A DNA stretch of 26,983 bases from the NCBI GenBank assembly GCA_020650975.1, contig JAIPMN010005702.1, forward strand, positions 1-26,983, written 5' to 3'. This document shows, in pieces, positions 19,440 to 26,983 of the stretch (position 1 is its first letter; every line of letters begins with the position of its first letter). The position numbers and the translations under genes were made by a program. Source of the stretch: Apostichopus californicus (taxonomy: Eukaryota; Echinodermata; Holothuroidea; Aspidochirotida; Stichopodidae). The notes below the pieces were generated by a model that had not been told where the DNA came from, ran no database searches, and saw only the letters and a list, made by a program, of their open reading frames with translations.

Positions 19440-19700
19440 AAACATGCATAGATCTCATATTTAATGTGTGGATGTACCCTATGGAGAGCAAGAATCCCAT
19501 TGTATTTGTTGGAGCTCCCCAAAGGTCAATGGAGGTCAAATTGTAGAAACCATGTTTGCACAGTATCTCATGAAGGTAGTTGGAATAATCTCATGCTTAG
19601 TATCTAGGTGGTATATCACAATCAGGGTAGGAGGAGCTCTAATGTTTTTGGTAGAGGTGAAAGGTTGTAACTTCAATCATGACTGGGCTTTTTGAGTTTT
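19440..19700 (+). repeat. Degraded copy of the about 145-bp AGGTCA-rich repeat
   Basis: It shares ATCTCATATTTAATGTGTGG, GTACC, AAGGTCAATGGAGGTCAAAT, TGTAGAAACC and AGTATCTCATGAAGG with copies at 20,940 and 25,370-26,500. It lies in the HECT gene intron between exons 6 and 7. Confidence 0.7.
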
Positions 19701-19916
19701 GAGTTATCATTGTATGTGATAAGATTTGCAAGATAGCAAATCATGTGACAAAGCTCCTAGGAATTATGTGCTATTTAACTTAAAAACACAGCTATACTCA
19801 TGATACAACAATTGAAGTGTGCATGATTTGGCCAATAAGTGCAATTTAACTACCTTTGAATATTCAGTGGTTGACATTCAAATGTGCTTTTCTCTGTTTT
19901 CCCCTCTTCTCTGTAG

Positions 19917-19967
19917 TGAAAGCATGGATGAGGTGCATCAGCTCCCATTCATTGCAACTGACTTTGT
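19917..19967 (+). CDS. HECT gene exon 7: spacer
   Basis: A 51-nt exon with a strong pyrimidine tract (TTTTCCCCTCTTCTCTGTAG) and donor TTTGT|GTAAGT. It encodes SESMDEVHQLPFIATDF. Its phase connects exon 6 to the UIM exon without a break. Confidence 0.7.
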
Positions 19968-20416
19968 GTAAGTGGATTGGTACTTTAATTTGAAAAGAAT
20001 TCTGATGTGACTTGTCATTAATTCTCTCTCCCAGAACAAAAAAAGGCTATTGCCTTGACTATGTTCAGAGCCACTTCAAACATGTTGCAAGTATTCATTT
20101 GACATTGAGTCTGAAAAACATTACCCTGGTAGCCATGTATGTAAATTTTGAAAGCATACAAGTTTTAGTCATGAATGAGTGGATTTATTTTCTCTCAATT
20201 TTTGTTTGGAAGTAAACTGTTGTCATTGAAACCAGAGTCAATATTTCATGAATTGGTCACCGGTTAAAAATTCCCATTTCATAATAAATAGAAAAAATGC
20301 AGGGCACATTCTTTGTCTGAACACTTTGTTTGCAAACATTGACCTCAAGTGTTGAAACATATCATGCCAATACTTTCTTTCTAACGAAGTACTGACTTAG
20401 GGAATACTGAACCTTC

Positions 20417-20503
20417 AATTATTTTATTTTATTTTATTTTATTTTATGTTATTTTATTTTACTTCTTTAAGTTCTGTTTTATTTTATTTTACTTATTTTA
20501 TTG
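20417..20503. repeat. ATTTT microsatellite
   Basis: ATTTT units are repeated almost perfectly from 20,418 to about 20,461, then continue with interruptions to about 20,503. It lies in the intron between HECT exons 7 and 8, which otherwise holds nothing recognisable. Confidence 0.9.
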
Positions 20504-20763
20504 TATTAGTCATTTAATCTTTTTATTTACTTTCATGATTAAAACCTTGTATAGGCAACTTCAGCAGTTGTTGCTCTGATACAAATATACCCTAAGTGAT
20601 CAATACAAATTTTAATTTTCAATCACAGTTTTGTCTTTGGAGTGTATCACTTTTACTTAATGAGTATTGCTTTGCATGTACTCTGTCACACATATTTTTG
20701 TATCTCAAGATTAAAATGTTTAAGAATGATGATCTTGTAACAAATAATTCGATCAAAATACAG

Positions 20764-20871
20764 GCCTGTTGAATTCCTGGATGATCCTGATTCGGCACTG
20801 GAACAGGCATTACAAGAAAGCTTGAATGAGTATGATCAAGATGATCCCAGGCAAGAAGGAACCCATGCAAG
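20764..20871 (+). CDS. HECT gene exon 8: ubiquitin-interacting motif
   Basis: Acceptor AAAATACAG, donor GCAAG|GTAGTA; 108 nt. At 20780-20836 it encodes DDPDSALEQALQESLNEYD. This fits the UIM consensus: acidic residues, then L-x-x-A-L-x-x-S-x-x-E, with the key Ala297 and Ser301 both present. The remainder (DQDDPRQEGTHA) is acidic linker running into the HECT domain. Confidence 0.85.
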
Positions 20872-20939
20872 GTAGTATTTCTTTGTTCTCAAAATATGAC
20901 TGACCCAGGTTTTCATACTGAAACACACCACAGAAGCTC

Positions 20940-21258
20940 ATGTCAGGTTATGCCAGGTCAAAGGTCATTTGGGGTCAGCAGGGGTGAAATTGTGAAAACC
21001 TTGTAAACACAATATCTCAAGAAGGGTATCATGGGCAGACCTCATATTTGGTGTGTAGGAGTACCACATTGTGTAATAGAAGCCTACTGTTTTGGTTGAG
21101 GGCAAAGGTCATTAGGTGTCATCAGAGGTCAAATCATGAAACCCTTGTAAACATGTACACCCTCACTATACATTTTGTCAGGTTCATGAAGAAAACTGCT
21201 CATGTTACATCATCAAAACTACAATGCATTTTTGCATTGTTTTGTTTTATTTTAACAG
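20940..21258 (+). repeat. AGGTCA-rich repeat, about two units, plus shared 75-bp tail
   Basis: Two units of the pattern CAGGTCAAAGGTCATTTGGG / GTCAGCAGGGGTGAAATTG / CTTGTAAACACAATATCTC / CCTCATATTTGGTGTGTAGG. They are followed by a segment at 21,184-21,258 that recurs at 26,191-26,260 (TTCATGAAGAAAACTGCTCA onward). It lies in the HECT intron between exons 8 and 9. Confidence 0.8.
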
Positions 21259-21469
21259 TTAAGAGGACCTACATTTTCTGCATTGTCTCTAATTACCAGT
21301 AGTATCTCTCCCTCCTTGGCAAATAATGTATCACATTAAATGAGAATTAGCATCCCCCTGGCACCCATGCCCTCCCCCACTCCATCCGACCCAACCTTTT
21401 GGCACAGCACTTGCGCTTCTAGCCAAATATATTGGAATAAAATTCAGCAAAGTCTTGCAATTTTCACAG

Positions 21470-21759
21470 CACGGGAAAGGTTGAAATGACACCTGAGGCA
21501 ATCGCAGGGCTTATTCAAGCACATAGTGACCAGGTCATTGATGGGCCAGATAGAAATATTACTATCAGCAGAAACAACATATGGAAAACCTCTCTTCCAT
21601 ATTTTGGAAGAAAATCCTTCATGTCAAAGAAAGGAATGCTGAAGGTCAAGTTCAGCACAGATGAATACGAGGAAGATGCGGCTGACCTTGGTGGTCCTCG
21701 ACGAGAGTTTTTCAGGCTGCTCATCAAGGCAATGTGTCAAGAGAGTGGGATGCTTGAAG
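21470..21759 (+). CDS. HECT gene exon 9: HECT N-lobe start
   Basis: Acceptor GCAATTTTCACAG, donor GAAG|GTAGAT; one base plus 96 codons plus one base. It encodes NITISRNNIWKTSLPYF, then LKVKFSTDEYEEDAADLGGP and RREFFRLL. The F-x-x-E...D-x-GGP-x-RE-F/Y block is the standard opening of the HECT N-lobe. Confidence 0.92.
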
Positions 21760-22154
21760 GTAGATTATGCTTCTTGATGTCCTGTAGCTATTAACTTTGA
21801 TACAGGCTGTCATGCAGCTATACATTAATGCAAGTCTCTTACATGGCAAAGCCAAGACATATTATAAGGTGCCCTTTCAGGTGTAGCAATATATTGTGTA
21901 ATAAGTGTGCAAGCCTTCATGAGGGCCATTTGCAATCAATTGTTCAAATGTGAAAATCTGATTGGCTTGTCAGTCAAGGGCAAACTGTAAGTTAAGTCTC
22001 TTATGTCATCTTGGTTTAAATGGTTTTAAATTGGCATTTCTGCAAAAGCATCATTCCATATTTTACTTCTTTCACTCTGTAACAATTGTCATGTTTTTTT
22101 GTTTTTTGTCACTTATGCAATGTTACTTTTCTCTTTTTTTCTACCTGCATGTAG

Positions 22155-22378
22155 TATCACCAAATGGCATGGTTTTCAAACCATGTATTTCAAAATACAA
22201 GAATGGTGTCTATAAAATGATGGGAGAGATGATAGCTCTATGTATTGTTCAAGGTGGGGAATCACCTTCAATTTTCTCCTCCCCGTTGGTGGATTACATC
22301 CTTTCTGGAGACATTACTCAAGTGGTTAGTGAAGTAGGAGATGTCAGTCATCCTACTGTTAGAAGTGACTTGAAAAAG
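22155..22378 (+). CDS. HECT gene exon 10: HECT N-lobe
   Basis: Acceptor CCTGCATGTAG, donor AAAAAG|GTAAGG; two bases plus 74 codons. It encodes NGMVFKPCISK, YKMMGEMIALCIVQGGESPS, and PLVDYILSG. The Y-x-x-x-G-x-x-x-A...I-x-x-G-G-x-x-P pattern is the HECT helix often read as LGRALAxAIxxGxP in other HECTs. Confidence 0.9.
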
Positions 22379-22784
22379 GTAAGGTTGCTGGACTAATGGC
22401 AGTATATGAGAAAGCATGTTGGTCTTTGTCAAAGAGTATTTTTGTCGTCACTCTCATCTTTTTATGATAAAACTTTCCATAGGGTGACTAGTAAAACACA
22501 CACAAACACAGACTCTGCAGTGGACACGATGAAAACATTGTCTGGATGAAACTGTTTTTATTCCAGGAATGGTATTGTGTTTAGAGGATAGGGATTAATC
22601 TGGTCCATCTTGGAGAAACTTAAGCCCTGCATTACCATTATACACTTCATGACGGGGTTACTGAGCTATGCAATATTTTAATTCTGTGTAATGCTCTGAT
22701 TTTCATTGTATAGTTTGTGGAGATACTAAGGCATATTTAATGAATAATTTTGCTTCAATTTATTATTCATTATTTCCTTTACAG
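22379..22784. other. HECT gene intron 10
   Basis: Nothing recognised. Introns 9 (21,760-22,154) and 11 (22,983-23,405) are likewise empty as far as can be seen. Confidence 0.5.
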
Positions 22785-22982
22785 ATGTTGTCAGCAGGTT
22801 CTGAAGAAGAACTAGGAAGAATTTTGGAAAGCTGCGAATGGCGATTTGAAATTGAGGGTCTTCCGTCTTATGTCAAGTTTGAGCACTTGGAAACTTTTGT
22901 AAAAGAGGTCTCCCTATATTATGCAGTCATTCGTACACAAGGAATGATTGACCAGTTCATACAAGGACTTATGACCTACGAG
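22785..22982 (+). CDS. HECT gene exon 11: HECT N-lobe
   Basis: Acceptor TTATTTCCTTTACAG, donor GAG|GTATGC; 66 codons, phase 0 to 0. It encodes EELGRILESCEWRFEIEGLP, LETFVKEVSLYYAVIRTQGM and IDQFIQGLMTYE. The last block corresponds to the R-x-x-x-x-x-F-x-x-G helix near the E2-binding side in HECT domains. Confidence 0.9.
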
Positions 22983-23405
22983 GTATGCCTTGCTTGCGGT
23001 CAAAGGGAGTTACATTTCAATAATAAAGAGCATATAACCCCTCTCAAAGTATAGCAGTGTCATTACCTTGACACGATCTGTCTAGCTTTAGCCTCCACTC
23101 ATTAATTTACTTAAGTTAGGTTCTCACCAATTCTATAGGAATAATTCAGCTGCTAAGAAAATACAAAGCATACTAGGCAGAGGAGAGAATTTGTATCAAA
23201 TGTCCATTCCTATTATTAAGCATAAAGAACCAATTTTATGACACACCATTTTTTTTAATATGTAGATGCACTATTAATAAGACATAACCATTTTGTTTTA
23301 TATACACCTTTCATTCACCACTCTTGTGTGATTTGCCACAAACATGAAGTAACTGCTAGAAAAATTACATTTAAAGATTACTCAATCTTTCATACTGTAT
23401 TCCAG

Positions 23406-23589
23406 GTGCTCCAGCTTCTGAGGAAGAATAATTGCAGGGCAGTATTGCAGCACAACAGTGAAGCTTGTCTGACAGCTGAGGGTATACTGCTGATCCTGAA
23501 GCCTCAGTTTTCAGTTGTCGGCAGCAACCGTAGAAATGCAGAGGAGCTAGTGCTATCAGCTCTGAGAGAGTTCTTCTTTAAAATCGAAG
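23406..23589 (+). CDS. HECT gene exon 12: HECT N-lobe to C-lobe region
   Basis: Acceptor ATACTGTATTCCAG, donor GAAG|GTCTGT; 61 codons plus one base. It encodes VLQLLRKNNCRAVLQHNSEA, CLTAEGILLILKPQFSVVGSN and a helix ELVLSALREFFFKIE. In many HECT ligases this stretch leads to the hinge before the C-lobe. Confidence 0.88.
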
Positions 23590-24931
23590 GTCTGTGTTTA
23601 TTTATTTATTTTTTCTCTGAGTGTCTTTCTTTCTATTTTTGCTTTGCTGTAATTTGTCCTTCTGATTTCAAAGAAATAGTTGTGTGATGCTTACATTTAA
23701 TATTCTGTTGAGTACAATCCAACCCCTCACCAGGTCAGTATATTATTTTTTATACAGATAGGATCATAGGAGAAACGATTGTACATAGAACTCTACTTAT
23801 AGATATGATATGAATATATTATAACAATATGAAGAAAGACACAATGACCTGTTATTTCAATTGTCCTGTGTGGTTGTCACTCACCTCAGCATGATGTGCA
23901 ACATTATATTTCCAACCTCATATACCACTAAATTCTTTTATAGAGATATTTTCAATCACTGAAATATTGTTGTTTTGATAAGTGATCACTTTTACAACTC
24001 AGATTTAACAATACAATAATGTTGTGTTACATGTTTGTTATTTACGTCCTTGTGATAAAGACTTTCATCATTGCTTTCAGTTTGCTTCTTCAGCCCCCTT
24101 GAAGACTTTACTGAAAGTGCTAATGTCCTAACTTTATGTTTGATAGCATTTTCTCTGGTTCCATTCAATTCCTTTAAGTATTCCTTGTCTTTAAATCCGT
24201 TTTCTTTATTTACTTATTAAATACATTTAGCCAGCAAACGTGCTTAGTTTTCATCAGTGGGAACTGTGTATTTAACTCTGACATACTATGAAGTTCACTC
24301 TGACAGATAATGACACAATAAACATGATGCTTCCTCAATTGGGCCCCAATACAGTTTATGCTTCGCTATAATTACAACATGAAATCCCAAAGGTGCTTGA
24401 TCCAATCTCATATGTACTCGTAGTTTTTGGTAGAGGTCAAGTTCAAACGTCATTTGGGATACACAGTGATCAAATCAGAACAAATCTTGTACACACAATA
24501 CCTCAGAAAGAGCCATACTACATACTATATGCAGTGCACCTCACTCATTACAAGAATAATTTTACTTTTGGTGGGATCAAAGGTCATTAGGGGTCACCAG
24601 GTCATGTTGTGTTAGCAACCTAATGATAGGTTTAACAGTCAACCATTGTGAGAAAATGAGGAATTTATGAAAGAAATCAAGCATTCCATCACTATAAACA
24701 TCAAATGCTGAAAATCGTTTGGACAAATGTCACCTGATCTTTCTATGTATCTCCCATCGGAGTTTATCCATCATTATACAACAATTCTAATTTTAGGAGA
24801 GGAGAAAGATGGTCATCTGTTTTTTGCTTTCCATTTTTCAGACCAGATTTAATCGGTAAGGAATCACAGGATGTGTTTTCTTACATTTATTACACGAGTG
24901 TGAATCTATTTTTCTCCTCCTTCCTCTGCAG
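23590..24931. other. HECT gene intron 12
   Basis: The longest intron between HECT-domain exons. A degraded AGGTCA-rich repeat copy lies at about 24,390-24,640 (GAGGTCAAGTTCAAACGTCA, CACACAATACCTCAGAAAG, GATCAAAGGTCATTAGGGGT). The rest is AT-rich and featureless. Confidence 0.6.
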
Positions 24932-25233
24932 ACAATGAACTGGAAGCCGCCTTACCCAATGACGTGACTAAAGAAATGAAGAAATTCAGCAATGAAATCA
25001 CCATTGGACACATCCTTGCTTTTGTGACAGGGGCAGGTCGACCTCCTGCAGGAGGTTTCAGACCAAAACCCAAAATCACATTTGTCCATGACCCTCACAA
25101 GGTCTTGCCAGCTGCACAAACATGTTCAAATGAGCTCATTTTGTTTGTTAGCGATGACAGTACCAGGTCGGAGCCCTTTTGTTACAATTTCGTAACATCA
25201 ATCATGAATGGGTCTACTTTCAGCACTGTGTAG
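24932..25233 (+). CDS. HECT gene exon 13: catalytic C-lobe and stop
   Basis: Acceptor CTCCTTCCTCTGCAG; two bases plus 100 codons ending at TAG. It encodes FSNEITIGHILAFVTGAGRP and PPAGGF, the usual F-x-x-F-x-T-G-x-x-x-P-P-x-G-F C-lobe pattern. Then comes LPAAQTCSNEL with the catalytic cysteine codon at 25123-25125. The protein ends GSTFSTV: Phe four from the end is the residue needed by many HECT ligases, and STV fits a class I PDZ ligand. Confidence 0.93.
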
Positions 25234-25369
25234 TCTACTCTTGGAAGTGTACTTAATATTGTCAAAACTTTCATGCCATTTGTATTTTGTTTTTATTATA
25301 ATGGTTAACGTTGTGGTCATGTTTACATCTATACATAAGTGTGTTTGTGATGCCTATGCTACAAACAAG

Positions 25370-26510
25370 ATATCTCAAGAAGGACTCTTGGGCTGATCAC
25401 ATATTTAGTACAATAGTGTACATCTCTAACAAAAAAGTCCTATTGTTTTGGTGTAGGTCATTTGGGTTCAACTTGCAGGAGTGAAATTGTGATCCTTGTA
25501 AACACAATACATCAATAAGTGCAGCTCATCAGATAGACCTCATTTTTGAAGCATAGGTGAACATTTTGAACAAGGAGCTTGTTGTTCTTGGTTGGATGAA
25601 AATCATAACCTTTGCATACATGATGGTGTGTGTGTGTGCATTTGTGACTCCCAGCTAGTTAAACGGTAAAACAAGAAGGGAAGGTTTGGCAGATCTCATA
25701 TTTGGTGTGTAGTTGTACCACATTGAGTACAAGAAGCCTATTGTTTTTGTTGGAGGTCAAAGGTCTGTTGGAGTCATCAGAGGTCAAATTGTTAAAACCT
25801 TGTGAACATGATATCTCAATGTTGGAAGCTTCGGCAGAACTCGTACTTGGTATGAAGGTGTATAATATTGAGTAAGAGAAGCCTATTGATTTTGGTGGAG
25901 AATATTGCAAGAAGGGAACCTTTGACAGATCTCATATTTTGGTTTGTAGATAGATGTACCATAAAATTAAGAGCCTATTATTGCTTTGGTTGAGGTCAAA
26001 TGGTCATTTGAAGTCAACAAATACCCGACATTTACTTCACTCCCTCTTACCTGTTGCTCTACGCTAACCCACCTTCATAAACAAAATATCGCAAGGGAAG
26101 CTTGGACAGATCGCATATTTGGTATGTAATTGTACCACACTGAGTACAATAAGCCTAAAGTTTGAATTCACCAGAACATTTGAGAACACCAGATTCATGA
26201 AGAAAACTGCTCATGTTACATCATCGAAACCAAAATGCATTTTTGCATTCTGGTTTATGGAGGTCAAAGGTCGTTTGTGGTCAACAGGGTTCAAAATATT
26301 GTAATATCTTAAACACAATAGCTCACAAATGGAACATTGATCAGTTCTCGTATTTGCGATGTATGTGACTGTATGACACTGAGAACAAGAAGTACGCAGT
26401 TTTTGGTGTAGCCATGTCAAAGGTCATTTGGGAGAAACAGAGATCATGTTGTAAAAACCTAATAAACATGATATATCAACAAGGAGAGCTCAGGTACACC
26501 TCGTACTTAA
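25370..26510 (+). repeat. Degraded tandem block of the about 145-bp AGGTCA-rich repeat
   Basis: About eight diverged units are recognisable by the anchor GATCTCATATTTGGTGTGTA or relatives near 25,395, 25,535, 25,690, 25,838, 25,926, 26,105, 26,342 and 26,496. Most spacings are 140-155 bp, with an insertion before the 26,342 copy that includes the 26,191-26,260 segment. Units also carry GAGGTCAAAGGTC and ACACAATATCTCA-type blocks. It lies 3' of the HECT stop codon, perhaps partly in the 3' UTR. Confidence 0.75.
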
Positions 26511-26983
26511 AGTCTTTAAGTGCACAACATTTGTGGTCAAATTGAAAACCTTAATGCTGTCTCAAGAGGGGAAGCTTGGGTAAATATATTATTTGGTGTG
26601 TATATGTTTGCCACAGTAAAAAGTCTATACATTTACATGAACTGTATAATCACCCTCTCATCCAAAAGTCATGTGTGTCAATATTCAGGAAGGAACTGCT
26701 CAATGCACTGCATTGGTTTCACCTTTTTATCCCCTTCCCATTTTTTTATCATGTTGATCTACTCAGCATTCTTAATTCTTCAGAATTGTATTCATCGCTC
26801 AATGCATAACAGTTACAATATGGAGAAAACTATGTTGATCCATCTCACTGCATGTTAACGGATGCATGCAAAGTTATGCATTTTACTGAACAGTACTTAC
26901 TATTGTATTTGATTTATTCATTTTCTACTTCTTTCAATTTATCTTGATAGCCACGGGGGTGGGGGGTGGGGGGGGGGTTGTTT
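26511..26983. other. 3' flank, right edge
   Basis: No gene recognised. The last 30 bases contain a run of G-tracts (GGGG T GGGGGG T GGGGGGGGGG) that could form a G-quadruplex, or could be an assembly-sensitive low-complexity tract. Confidence 0.5.

Larger units (their letters stand above)
15509..25233 (+). other. HECT-type E3 ubiquitin ligase gene with UBZ4 and UIM modules, 13 exons, 5' incomplete
   Basis: HECT ligases take ubiquitin from an E2 onto a catalytic cysteine and pass it to a substrate lysine. Thirteen exons with consensus junctions join in phase to 716 residues ending at TAG. In order: SAM-like half (1-45), basic patch KKRKR (66-70), an unnamed conserved domain (about 87-187), a UBZ4 finger (200-219), an acidic spacer, a UIM (288-306) and HECT (about 343-716). 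Cys681 in LPAAQTCSN is the catalytic cysteine, 35 residues before the end, and Phe713 is the conserved residue four from the end. Automatic pipelines often call such proteins G2/M-phase-specific E3 ligase-like, but no PHD fingers are visible. The initiator exon is missing. Confidence 0.9.

Noticed and set aside
19249..19539. 96-codon minus-strand frame
   Set aside because: It runs antisense across HECT exon 6 and the AGGTCA-rich repeat, with no recognisable domain.
15509..25233. Naming the ligase G2E3
   Set aside because: No PHD or RING-like fingers are visible; the finger present is of UBZ4 spacing. Orthology to vertebrate G2E3 is not shown.
26943..26983. Telomere-like or regulatory G-tract
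   Set aside because: It is a low-complexity G-run without a telomeric unit, cut by the window edge; too little to call.

Overview
The window is animal nuclear DNA. Genes are split into short exons with GT/AG junctions, introns are AT-rich and long, and the sequence is crowded with tRNA-derived SINEs, inverted-repeat DNA transposons and minisatellites. The repeat style (SINEs with ATT tails, a dispersed repeat rich in AGGTCA motifs) suggests a marine invertebrate deuterostome, most likely an echinoderm. That is an impression, not a proof.

Two protein genes lie head to head. The left half (about 1,371 to 12,997, minus strand) holds twelve exons of the single invertebrate CC2D1A/CC2D1B orthologue (Drosophila lethal giant discs, lgd). 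They splice in phase into 593 residues: an acidic N-terminal segment, a 143-residue proline-rich linker and four DM14 domains. The start-codon exon was not found, and the C2 domain lies beyond the left edge. The right half (15,509 to 25,233, plus strand) holds thirteen in-phase exons, 716 residues to the stop codon, of a HECT-type ubiquitin ligase. In order it has a possible SAM-like segment, a basic patch, an unnamed conserved domain, a UBZ4-type zinc finger, a UIM and a complete HECT domain with its catalytic cysteine and the phenylalanine four residues from the C-terminus. Its first coding exon or exons were not resolved.

The repeats are the most distinctive part. A 58-bp tandem array (about 7,160 to 7,812) repeats the 3' end of a CC2D1 exon together with its 5' splice site, giving twelve consecutive copies of the donor. 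A hAT-like MITE sits 10 bp downstream of another CC2D1 donor, and the tails of two SINEs end within about 25 bp of two more. A foldback element of about 1 kb with a 9-bp direct repeat on each side and six CAAAACGTCC-type motifs per arm occupies the region between the two genes. The HECT introns and 3' flank carry many degraded copies of a roughly 145-bp repeat containing AGGTCA half-sites, some arranged as DR1.

Functionally, CC2D1/Lgd acts in ESCRT-III-dependent sorting of ubiquitinated membrane cargo, and the neighbour is a ubiquitin ligase with its own ubiquitin-binding modules. A shared pathway is possible, but the sequence alone does not show one.
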